This document shows positions 18,227 to 29,584 of a stretch of 64,000 bases of DNA, piece after piece. The stretch's first letter is position 1. Each line of letters starts with the position of its first letter. The translations under genes were made by a program, and so were the position numbers. Under the pieces are notes generated by a model. The model worked only from the letters and a program-made list of their open reading frames with translations. It made no database searches and was not told the origin of the DNA. This DNA comes from CAVQMC01 sp963713505 (GTDB taxonomy: Bacteria > Bacteroidota > Ignavibacteria > Ignavibacteriales > Ignavibacteriaceae), in contig CAVQMC010000022.1 in assembly GCA_963713505.1 (NCBI GenBank), positions 186,001 to 250,000 on the forward strand. Reading direction: 5' to 3'.

Positions 18227-20316
18227 ATGTTAAAAAAAATTACTCTTCTCGTTTCTATTTTATTGCTTTTCACTATAAATACTTTAGCAAACGGTATTTG
18301 CATTGTTGATGCTTCAACCAATACAAATCTTACTTTAATTTCTTCTTCAATTAATATTTCGGTTGAAAGCCAGATATCAATTACAAAATCAACTCAAACT
18401 TTTTCAAATAATTTTTCAGATTCAAAAAGTTTCAAATATGCTTTTCCTTTAAACAGGAAGCCAGCGCAATCGGTCTTAGGTGGTATATAAACGGAGTATG
18501 GCATCAGGCTGCAATTTCTCCTACAAATCAAGATACAACTTTACCCGGCGGCGGCACAATAAATCAAAATTTAAAAACTTATTTGGGCGGAACTGCAATT
18601 TATTTCAATATAAATGAACCGGTTTTACCCGATTCAAATGTTATTTTTGAAATAACTTATGTTGAGCTTCTTCCTTATGAACTTGGAAACGTGACTTATT
18701 TTTATGGAAATGATTATTCTTTAATTCAGACTCAGCCTTTAAATTCTCAGGAATTAAATTTTACTTTAAATTCCCAAAGAACTATTGATTCAATAAATAT
18801 TTTAAATCTTTCACCAAACTTAATAACAAACGACGGACATCTTGCGGTCATTCAATATCAAGTAAGTGAATCTCCTGCCGATTTTAATTATGAAATTAAT
18901 TATTCGCTTAATCAGCAGGAACTAGGTTTATTTAGTTACAGTACATTTGAACCCGATTCTCTTGTACCTGACAGTTTAGGCAGAGGTTATTTTACTTTTA
19001 TTGCCGAACCTGATCCATCTCAAAACACAGAAAGTATTCATAAAGTATTTACTCTAATTGTCGATAGATCGGGAAGCATGAGCGGACAAAAAATTGTGCA
19101 GGCAAGAAATGCTGCTTCATTTATAGTTCAGCATTTAAATGAAGGCGATATGTTTAATATCGTAGATTTTTCAGATTATGTTAACAGTTTCCAAAATGAA
19201 CATGTTCCTTTTAATCAGCAGAACGAGACCGCAGCTATAAATTATATTTCCGGTTTTAATGCAAACGGGTCAACAAATATTTCAGGTGCTTTTGATACAG
19301 CCGTTCCGCAGTTTTCATCTGCAAGCGACAGCACCGCCAACATAATTATTTTCTTTACCGACGGACAGGCAACTGCGGGAATAACTCAAACTGATCTTTT
19401 AGTTGATCATATAAATAATTTAATAAGTGAAACAGAAACTAATATTTTCTTATTCTCATTCGGCATCGGTCTGGATGTAAATTATCAACTGCTTACTTTA
19501 ATCTCTTCTCAGAATCAAGGATTCTCAAGATTTCTAGAGAACAATGAATTGGAAAGTGAAATTACAAATTTCTATTTGTTGATAAGAAATCCTGTTTTGC
19601 TTAATACACAAATTAGTTTTTCTCCAAATGTAATTTCGGAAATTTATCCTGATCCTTTGCCGAATTTATACAAAGGACAGCAGATGATTGTATCCGGCAG
19701 ATATAATGAACCGGCTTTGGTTAATTTAACATTGTCGGGACAGGCATTCGGTCAGCAGGTTAATTATAATTATGATATGAATTTAATTGATTCTTCTATT
19801 GCAAGCTATAGATTCATTCCCAAAATTTGGGCTATAAATAAAATTGAGCATCTGCTTGTTTTATATTACAGTCTCGATCCGAATTCTCAGGAAGCTCAGC
19901 AGATAAAAGAAGAAATAATTCAAATCAGTATGCAGTATGGAGTAATAACTCCGTTTACAAGTTTTGGTGATCCGAATACTTATGTTGATGAAGAAAATGT
20001 TCAAAACAATAAGAATCCGGAAAATGTAATTGAAGGTTATAAACTCCTTGGAAATTTTCCAAATCCTTTCAATCCATCAACAACCATTAGATTTGTTGTG
20101 GGAAAAGAATTATATAAAATGCTGACAATTAAAATTTATAATTCGATTGGTCAGCTTGTAAAAGTTTTATTTGTTAATGTTCACGGCAAAGGCGCTTATG
20201 ATTTAATTTGGGATGGTACTTTGCAAAACGGATCCGTTGCTCCTTCCGATATTTATATTTATGTAATTGATTTTGGAGATGCAGTACTTGCTAAGAAAAT
20301 GATTCTTTTAAAATAA
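18227..20316 (+). CDS. VIT/von Willebrand factor A domain protein with T9SS sorting domain (one frame change)
   Basis: Starts at ATG 18227 behind TTGGGGTA; the signal peptide ends near LANG. An N-terminal VIT-like domain (KYAFPLN, then IGLRWYINGVWHQA) is followed by a VWA domain with an intact metal-ion site: LIVDRSGSMSGQKI (DxSxS, near 19061-19080), then NGSTNISGAFD and FFTDGQATAG. This is the layout of inter-alpha-trypsin-inhibitor heavy-chain-like proteins, which bind protein ligands in a metal-dependent way. The T9SS sorting domain starts GNFPNPFNPSTTIRF. One base appears missing at about 18459-18462; the corrected reading passes through NEEASAIGLRW. Its sorting domain is not of the shared cassette type. 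The likely role is surface adhesion, inferred from the fold. Confidence 0.85.
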
Positions 20317-20330
20317 TCTAAGGGTAAAAG

Positions 20331-22225
20331 TTGAAAACTATTTTAATTATTTCATTTTTATTACTATACAATATCCATTTTTAGTCAAACGACTATAGGC
20401 CCTCAATTTTCAGAGCTTAACGGAATGGAAGATCAAAATAGTAATACTCATCTTTTCTACCGTATATATTCCTATTATGGCTTATGATCCTGATTATGAA
20501 TCACATAATGATATTTATCAATTTGATCTTTATAATGGTATTGATACATTATTTTTAAGAGATTTTAGTTATGACAATCCTGCCTGGCAGTCATCAAGGT
20601 GGATAAGTGATTTTAAATTTTGGAATCATAATTCTTCAGAATATATTTATTGCGGAGGAAGTCAATCCGGTCCTTATTATGAAGGTGCACCATACGTAAT
20701 GCGGTTTGATGGCCCTGAAATAACTCAGTTTCCATGCTTTTGGGGTTCTGCAAATTATATTGATATATCATCTTCAAATGACAGCTTATTATATGCAGGT
20801 TTATTTATGAATGATTATACAAATAATGTTTACCGAATATACAAAAGTGAAGATGGGGGGTGGAATTGGGATATGATAACCGATACTCTCATGTTTCTTT
20901 CACTTTATCCTTATAATGATTCTGTCATGTTTGCTATGAATGAAAATGGTCAATTATTTAAATCGAAGGATGCTGCTGCACAATTTAATTTAGTTGACAC
21001 CAGCCGAGTAAACGAACCGAAAATTTATTACGATAAAGATAAAACTCATATTTATTTAGTTGATGGAGCAAAATTAAAAGTATCTAATAATTATGGTGCA
21101 CAATTTTCATGGCAGATAAAATATAATAGCGGAGACAATATTTACCTTGCCAGTGATTCTACCGTGTCGGGTTTAATTTACGTAGCAAACAAAAAAAATA
21201 TTTATATCTCTTATGATTATGGGGATCATTTCAACCTTTACAAATCTTTTGATAAAAATATTTTAGGCATTTATAAGAAAGCGGGCTTTGGTATTTTATA
21301 TGCAATCACTAAATACAAAATGTATCAAATATCCGATGATCAAATTGAGGTTATTAAACAGCTAAACCTAAGTCCCCAAGTTCTTAATTATTATCCGCTT
21401 GCTATAGGAAATAAATGGATTTACGATGAAAATACTGATTACCATGATCCTTATCCGCACTTTGACCATAGAGTGGTTACTTATACCATTGTAGGTGACA
21501 GCTTAGCCGAAAACGGTAAAAAATATTTTGTGTTTTATGGAAACCGTAGTTACTATTATGATTATTTCCTTGAAAGAATTGATTCAACAGAAGGTATAAT
21601 TTATCGATATGCTAACAATGAAAGTTTACCTGATCATGAATATCCAATTGATGATCTTCTTGCCGAAGTAGGAGATACAATTCAAACTTACAGAATGGGA
21701 TATGATCCAAATTCCTTTACAATATTTTTAGAGGAAAATAATTTTAATAAATGGGGACTAAGTAAACCGCGCAAGGTTTTTGAACAATATATTCTTCATC
21801 CTCCCGATTATTCCTTAACAAAGGATATTGGACTCGATAGCATTTATTCATATTTTGATTTTGGTGATAGATACACAATACTTAAAGGTTGTGTAATTAA
21901 TGGAATAGTCTACGGAGATACAACCGTATTATCTGTTAAAGATAAAGGAAATAATATTCCTAATAAATATTCTCTTTCCCAAAACTATCCCAATCCATTC
22001 AACCCAGTAACCAATATCGGATATCGGATTTCGGATATTGGATTTGTTTCGCTTAAAGTTTATGATGTTTTAGGCAGGGAAGTTGCAGCATTAGTTAATG
22101 AAGAAAAGAAACCCGGAACTTATGAAGTAAAGTTTGATGGAAGTAAACTATCGAGCGGAATTTATTTTTATAGAATTAAAACAGGCAGTTTTGTTAAAAC
22201 TAAAAAAATGATTCTTATAAAATAA
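20331..22225 (+). CDS. GNKWxY-domain, Asp-box T9SS cargo protein (two frame changes)
   Basis: Probable start TTG 20331 behind AAGGGT, giving a hydrophobic signal segment that ends ISIFSQ once an extra base near 20360-20372 is removed. A second extra base near 20450-20470 joins it to MAYDPDYESHNDIYQFD. The body has Asp-box-like repeats (YKSEDGGWNWDM, ISYDYGDHFNLY), then the module YYPLAIGNKWIYDENTDY ... DIGLDSIYSYFDFGD shared with the genes at 12205 and 15410, and a T9SS sorting domain (NYPNPFNPVTNIGYRISD) ending at 22225. All parts after 20477 are in one frame. The role is unknown; secretion to the surface is inferred from the sorting domain. Confidence 0.78.
21980..22225 (+). repeat. T9SS sorting-domain DNA cassette, copy E
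   Basis: Shares its first half with copy D (TTTGTTTCGCTTAAAGTTTA). The CGGATT-like stretch (ATCGGATATCGGATTTCGG followed by ATATTGG) keeps the reading frame here. Confidence 0.8.
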
Positions 22226-22392
22226 TTAAAAAACTTCAAGAATTATGAAATAGATTCGATTTATAAAAATTTAATATCTTTTGTCCTCTTCTTGCATTTA
22301 TCCCTTACTATTTATTATAGTTAAGAAATAAAACAAACTAAATCTCTTCTTCTTTTCGCAGATAACTTCATTTTTAATAAAAAGGATTAGTA

Positions 22393-23944
22393 ATGATTAA
22401 ACTAATATACAACTACTTTAGCATTCTTATCTCTTATAACGATCAATTCTTTTGCTCAATGGACACAAGTTAATTCAGCACCCTCCGGTTATATAGACAA
22501 TATTATAGGAGTCAAATGGCAGTTTTAAATTTATCTTGTTCAGGTTCAGGTGTTTATGTATCGTACGACAGTGCTGAAACATGGCAAAGTATGAATAATG
22601 GATTAAATAATAACCAAGCAAAATCTGTATATGAAATACTTGTCTATAATAATAATTTTTATGCTGCAACTGTGGATGGAATTTATAAGTCTACAGATAA
22701 TGGAAATAACTGGATAAAGAAAAGCAGCGGAATTACAATCGGTCCCGGTGCTATTTATGAATTTACAGAATCAATCTTTGAATATAACGGAATTTTATTA
22801 ACAGGAGCATACAATGGTATTTACAAATCCACTGATGAAGCAGAAAACTGGGAATTAACTAATATCAGCGGACAAGCTGTTATGGCAAAAAATATAGTTG
22901 AACATAACGGAATTTTGTTTGCTGCAAGAGAAACTATTAACGACCCCGTTGGCTATAAATCTTTAGATGGTGGATTAAACTGGCAGCCGTTGACAAGTTT
23001 TAATTATAATACAATAACTTTTTTTTCAGAACCTGATAAATTGTGGGCTGGATTGGTTGGAGGAGTTAAACTTTCTACGGATAATGGAATTACATGGGAA
23101 GATAGAAGTAATGGTTTATCCCTGGATCCTTATAACACTTCGATAATTCGTGTTAATGGAGATTTAATTACTTCTCTAGAATTTGGCGGTTCAGGAATGT
23201 TTATTTCTGCCGACGAAGGATTAAACTGGATGGATTACAGCGACGGACTTCCTTTTTTAAATGTAATATTTAAAATTATTTTATTTTAATAACAAAATAT
23301 ATGCAGTTACATCCGACGGCTTATGGCAAAGAAATATAGATGTAGTTCCAGTTGAACTTACAAGTTTTAATGCGGAAATAACAAATGAAAACAATACTTT
23401 ATTAAAATGGAAAACAGAGACCGAAACAAATAACAAGGGGTTTGAAATTCAAAGATTACAAAATTACAAGAATGAAAAATTGCAAGAACTTCCTGCTGGT
23501 AAGCAAGATTGGGAAACCCTGGCATTCGTAAAAGGAAATGGAACTTCAACGGAACCAGGCAATTATTCATATACAGATAAAAATTTATCAAACGGGAAAT
23601 ATAAATACAGGTTAAAACAAATTGATTATGACGGAACATTCCATTATTCAAAAGAAATTGAAGTAAATGTAAATAAGTTAGTTGATTATTCTCTTGAACA
23701 GAATTATCCTAATCCATTCAATCCAACTACAAATATCGGATTTCGGATTGCGGAATTCGGATTTGTATCTATAAAAGTTTATAATGTTTTGGGAAAAGAA
23801 GTTGCAACATTATTAAATGAAGAAAAGAAACCAGGTGCATATAAAATTAAATTTGATGGAAGTAAATTATCAAGCGGAATATATTTTTATAAACTTCAAT
23901 CCGGAGATTTTGTTCAAACTAAAAAAATGATTCTTTTAAAGTAA
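22393..23944 (+). CDS. Asp-box propeller protein with T9SS sorting domain (several frame changes)
   Basis: ATG 22393 begins a signal peptide that reads through to LAFLSLITINSFAQW once an extra base near 22403-22417 is removed. Two more extra bases (about 22515 and 22527) restore GVNGSFNLSCSGSGVYVSYD, and one near 23265-23280 joins the C-terminal part. Asp-box repeats are numerous: YKSTDNGNNW, YKSTDEAENW, YKSLDGGLNW, LSTDNGITW, ISADEGLNW, as in sialidase-type propellers, but no sialidase active-site residues were identified. A fibronectin-like domain (VPVELTSFNAEIT ... NKGFEIQR) with an unusual insert and a T9SS sorting domain (NYPNPFNPTTNIGFRIAEFG) end the protein. Confidence 0.75.
23701..23944 (+). 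repeat. T9SS sorting-domain DNA cassette, copy F
   Basis: More diverged than copies A-E (KVYNVLGKEVATLLNEEKKP) but the CGGATT-like stretch ATCGGATTTCGGATTGCGGA is identical to copies A and C, as if this piece spreads independently. Confidence 0.75.
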
Positions 23945-23968
23945 ATTACTTTTTTTAAATCCCATTAA

Positions 23969-23988
23969 CCCCGGCTTTCAAGCCGGGG
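23969..23988 (+). terminator. Hairpin terminator after the T9SS island
   Basis: CCCCGGCT (23969-23976) pairs exactly with AGCCGGGG (23981-23988) around TTCA, 24 bases after the preceding stop. The GC-rich stem stands out in this AT-rich DNA. The following TATTTCTT is only a weak T-run, so termination may be incomplete. Confidence 0.6.
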
Positions 23989-24177
23989 AATATTTCTTGC
24001 AAACCTATCCAAAGCATTAGCATATTATAAATCAAATTATAAAAAAGTAGATTATTTAAAAATTATCATCCAATTTCATAAAATTTTTGTTTATCATTTC
24101 AAAGTAATTCCTTAATTTAAATACCAAATACTTACAGTTTTTCCTGCATTCAACCAAATCAAAATTGGGAGCTGGCC

Positions 24178-27100
24178 GTGAAACAATTAAAGTTATTACT
24201 TCTTCTCGCTTTTGCATTATTATATATTTCGGGCTGCGGTCCGAGCAACTCAGTTCACGTAACTGATTTTTCACCATCCGGTAAAGTTGATAAATTAACA
24301 AACTTCACAGTTGAGTTTTCCGAAAGCCTTGCGCCGGCTGCTGTGCAGGATAAATGGCTTACAGATGAATTTATAGAATTCGAACCTAAAATTGCTGGTA
24401 AGTTTAAATGGACTTCCGCAAAAACTTTAGTATTTTCTCCTGATTTTCCTTTGGAATCAATTCAATCCTATAAAGCAAAAATTACCAATAAAGTTTTATT
24501 TAATTCAAAATTTTCACCGGACTTTAAAACTTATGAATTTCATACTCCGGATTTTGATGCGACAAGCGCGGATTTTTTCTGGACTCAAATTCCAAATCAA
24601 AATTATAAATTAAGTGTTCAGGCAAATCTGCATTTTAATTATGCTGTTGATCCTGCCAAGTTAAAAGATTATTTGAAAATATGGAGAGACGGAAATGAGA
24701 TTAAAGATTATCAAATTGTAACCGAATCTCCTTCCGATGTAATTGCCGTTAATTTCGGTGAAGTTCAGCAGACTGACAAAAAGCAGGATTTAATTGTTAA
24801 TATTGAAAAAGGACTTTATTCCGTTTTGGGCAAAAAACCTTTGGAAGATGAAAGAAAATTCAAGCAGGAACTTCCGCCTATTACCAGACTTGCAATAACT
24901 TCTGTTTCTTCCGGTTACGATGGAAATACCGGATGGATTGTAGTTCATACTACTCAAACAGTTGATGAAAAAAAATTAAATGATTTTGTATCAACTGATC
25001 CCGCACATAAATTAAATTTTACTGTAAATGAAAACTCATTCAGAATTGACGGCGATTTCGGAAGCACTCCTACAATAGATTTAACGATTAAAAAAGGATT
25101 ACCGGGATTATACGGAGGACAATTAGAATTCGAATACACACAAAAAGTTTCGCTTGTTAATTTGAATCCCGCAATAAATTTTGCAGATAACAGCGGCATT
25201 TATTTAATGTTGTCCGGACAAAAAAATCTGGAAGTTAATGCAGTTAATCTTAATAAAGCAGAAGTAGAAGTTTCCCAGGTTTTCAAAAATAATCTTCTCC
25301 ACTTTTTAAATAGATACAATTACGATGATGATTATAATTACTATTACGGCAGGCGTTATAGTGTCGGTGAATTCGGTAAATCATTATATACAGAAAAAGT
25401 TGATCTTCCAAATAAACAAAACTGGCTGCAAAAATTTACAGTTAATTTAAACAAAGTAATTGATCAAACAAGAAAAGGAATTTTTGTTGTTAATGTTAGA
25501 TCTGCGGATGACCGCTGGATAAGCGATGCAAAAATGGTCGCGGTTTCTGATCTCGGAATAATTGCCAAACAATCCAACAATGAAATTATTGTTTTTGTAA
25601 ATACAATTTCTCAAGCCGAACCGGCAGCAAGTGTTGAAGTAAATGTTATTTCTACGAACAATCAAGTTATTCTTTCCGGTAAAACTAATGATAAAGGAAT
25701 TATAGAATTCAGGGACATAAAATCTAAAATTGAAGGATTCACTCCAAGACTTGTAACTGTTGAAAAAGAAGGCGATTTCAATTATATAGATCTGAATAAA
25801 ACCGAAGTAGAAACTTCGCGTTTTGATGTCGGCGGAATTTATGAATACTCTCCTGATTATAATACTTTTATTTATTCGGAAAGAAATTTATATAGAACCG
25901 GCGACAAGGTTAATCTTTCGGGAATTGTAAGAAATGATAAAATTAAAATTGTAAAAGATATTCCTATAATAGTTAAAATTATAACTCCAACCGGAAAGGT
26001 TTTCGATCAATTCAAAAAAACTTTAAATGATGAAGGATCTTTTGAACTTCCATTTGATATTCCGGATTTTGCACAGACAGGCGAATATATTGCGGAAGTT
26101 TATTCCGGTTCATCTCAATTAATTGGAAGTTACAGATTCAGTGTTGAAGATTTTGTTCCGGATAATATAAGAGTAAGTTTAAAAGCAGATAAAGAGAAAG
26201 CCAAACCCGGAGAAACAGTTTCTGTTGATGTCGAATCAGAATTTTTATTCGGTGCAAAAGCATCAAATTTAAAATTTGAATCCGAAACACAATTAATTTA
26301 TTCTCCTTATGTAAGTAAGAATTATCCAAAATTTAATTTCAGAAATTCATCTATAAAAAATTCAAAAATCGATAATGTTCAAAAGAAAGGAACGCTTGAC
26401 GAAAACGGAAAAGCTACTATTAAATATGATATCCCGGGCAATATAAAAACAGGCGGTATTTTTAAAGGAAATTTATATGTAAGCGTTTTTGATTTAACAG
26501 GAAGAACAGTAAATCAATCAGCTCATTTTGATGTTTATCCGAACGATTATTATATCGGTATTCGGTCAACTGATTATTATTACGGAACAAACGAAAAAAT
26601 AAATTTCCAGGTTGTTGCTGTTGATCAGAATGATAAACCGATGAAAGATTTTAAATCTAAAGTTCAATTAGTAAGATACGAATGGCAGACAGTATTAAAG
26701 AAAAATTATTCTAATCATTATTATTATGCATCCGAGCAAAAGGAAATTCCGGTTTGGGACCGCAATTTTGATATTTCCGGCGGACCTAAAGATTTCACAT
26801 TTACTGTTACGAGATCGGGAAAATATCAGTTAAGAGTTTATAAAGAAGGAAGCGACGATTATCAAAAAACAGATTTTTATGCTTACGGCTGGTCAAGTTC
26901 AACTGCTTCTTCATTTCAGGTTGATAAAGAAGGAAGAGTCGAAATTGTTTTGGATAAACAAAGTTACAGTCCTGGCGATGTTGCTAAAGTTCTTTTAACA
27001 ACTCCGTTTTCCGGGAAAGTTCTGTTAACATTTGAAAGAAATAATGTTTTTGAATACCGCTATGTTTATGTAGAAAAAAGATCTGCCGAAATTAAAGTAA

Positions 27101-29572
27101 ACGTGACTGATGATTTTATGCCGAATGTTTATGTAACTGCAACTTTATTTAAAAAACATTCTATGGATAATACTGCACCTTTCCTTGTCGGGCATGGATT
27201 TGTTTCGATGAAAGTTGAAAAGAAAGAAAATAAACTTCCGGTTACAATAAATGCTCCGAAAAAAATTAAACCGAATACAAAACAGCAGATTACAATTTCT
27301 ACTTTACCTGAAAGAAATATTTATGTAACACTTGCCGCTGTTGATGAAGGAATCTTACAGATAAAAAATTATAAAACTCCCGATCCTTACGGAACTTTTT
27401 ATGCAAAACGATCTTTAAAAGTTACTACTCATGATTTATACAAACTTCTACTTCCTGAAATTGTAAAGATGAATCCATCGCCGGGAGGAGACAGTAATGA
27501 AGAAGAATTAAAACAGCTTCAAAAAAGATCTAATCCTGTAAAAACAAAAAGATTTAAATTATTATCTGTCTGGAGCGGAATACTTAAAACAGACGGAAAC
27601 GGGAAAGTTACATTTCCATTAAATGTTCCTCAATTTAACGGAGATATAAGACTAATGGCCGTTGCTTATTCGGGATCAAGATTCGGAAATGCGGAAGAAC
27701 ATATTAAAGTTGCAGATGATCTTGTTATTGAAGCTGAGATTCCGAGATTTTTGTCAACTAATGATTCCTTAATAACAACTGTTTCATTAATCAATACAAC
27801 TTCGTCAAAAGGAAATGTTGATGTAAATTTAAGTGTTGAAGGTCCATTGATAATCGGTTCATCAAAAACACAAAGTACAAACGTTCCGGCTAATTCAACA
27901 GGACATGTAAACTTTGTAATAAAATCCGGTTCAAATATCGGAAAAGCTAAAATTAAATTTACAACTTCAGGTTTGGCAAAAGTAAATGAAGAAATAGAAA
28001 TAGGTGTAAGACCAATTTCGCCTTATGTTGTTGAAAGCGGTTCAGGAACAATTAAGAGCAGGACAAAAACTAAATATCGATTTACCAAAGGATTATGTTG
28101 AAAGTACACAAAACACTACTTTAACTATAAGTAAATTCCCTGCATTAAAATTTGCTAAACAATTGAAGTATTTAGTCGGTTATCCTTACGGATGTATTGA
28201 ACAGACGGTATCAAAATTATTCCCGCAATTATATTTTGAAGATCTTGCAAAATTAATAGCACCGGAATATTACAAAACCAAAAATCCCGTTTACTTTGTT
28301 AATGAAGGAATAAAGAAAATAGAATCCATGCAGATGCATGACGGTTCAATGTCCTATTGGCAAGGTGGAACATATTCAAATTGGTGGGGAAGTGTTTATG
28401 CTGCTCATTTTCTACTTGAAGCTAAAAAAGCAAAATACGGCGTTTCGCAAAATGTTCTTAATAAGTTATTAAATTATATTGCCACAAAAGCTAAAAGTAA
28501 CAGCACTTACGATTATGTAACTTATTATCATAACAGCAGAACTATTAAAAAAATTGCGAGTAAGGAAATTTTATATTCATTATATGTTTTGGCACTTGCA
28601 AATAAAGGCGACATATCTACAATGAATTATTATAAAGCACGTCCTCATCTTTTAACAAATGATACAAGATATCTGCTTGCCGGTGCTTATGCTTTAATGG
28701 GACAGTGGAATACTTATTATGAATTGATTCCAAAAGAATATACTCCGGAAAATACAATCAGGATGTCCGGCGGAAATTTCGATTCGGAAATAAGAGCTAA
28801 TGCAATAATGTTAAATGTATTATTGGAAGTTCAGCCTTCAAGCGATCAAATTCCTTATATGATAAAACATATTGCCGGAATGGCTCATGATATGTATTCT
28901 ACTCAGGAAAGATCATTTGCGTTTTTAGCATTGGGAAAAGCTGCAAGTTTAAATTCGAATACGGATTTAAAAGTCAAAATTAATTCTAACGGAAAAGAAT
29001 TAAAATCATTTAACAATAAAGATATAACCGTTGATGTTCCTTCATTAAAAAATCTGACTTTGACTGCTTCCGGTAAAGGCGATGTTTATTACTTCTGGAG
29101 TACCGGAGGAATTAAAATAAATAATACGGTAAAAGAAGAAGATTCTTATATGAAAGTCAGAAGAACTTATTATGAATATAACACAGGCAGAGAATCTGAA
29201 TATAATACTTTTGGACAAGGACAATTAATAGTTTGTAAAATAACTTTAACCGGTTATGATAAATCAGCGGAAAATATAGTAATAACCGATATGCTTCCGG
29301 CAGGAATGGAAATTGAAAATCCAAGATTAAATGCTTCAACGGAACTTCAATGGAAACCTAAATATCCTTTGAAAGTTGATTACCTTGATATAAGGGACGA
29401 CAGACTTTTATTATTTACTGATTTACCGAGAAATTCTACTAAAGAATTTTACTACATGTTAAGAGTAGTAAGTAAAGGAAAATTCCAGCTTCCGCCGATC
29501 GGGGCAGATGCAATGTATGATCCGGAATTTCATTCTTATAACGGCGCCGGTATCAATAAAAGTATTAGGTAA
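24178..29572 (+). CDS. Bacterial alpha-2-macroglobulin lipoprotein (one frame change)
   Basis: About 1,797 residues. Start GTG 24178 behind TTGGGAG. A lipoprotein signal peptide (LLLLLAFALLYISGCGPS, lipobox cysteine at residue 20) anchors it in the envelope. Many Ig-like macroglobulin domains follow, with the A2M family domain around KRFKLLSVWSGIL...VTFPLNVPQFNGDI. The thioester motif YPYGCIEQ near 28180-28200 (Cys at about residue 1339) is intact and should form the Cys-Gln thioester that traps attacking proteases covalently. The frame changes at about 28054-28060 (one extra base; corrected TIKAGQKLNIDLPKDYV). A penicillin-binding protein 1C gene follows after 12 bases, the classical partner (yfhM-pbpC in E. 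coli). It likely protects the periplasm after cell-wall breach. Confidence 0.92.
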
Positions 29573-29584
29573 GTAAATTAGAAA

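Noticed and set aside
13462..23944. CRISPR or insertion-sequence origin for the repeated cassettes
   Set aside because: The copies are coding, in frame with NPFNP sorting domains, about 250 bases long and without spacers, terminal repeats or transposase genes.
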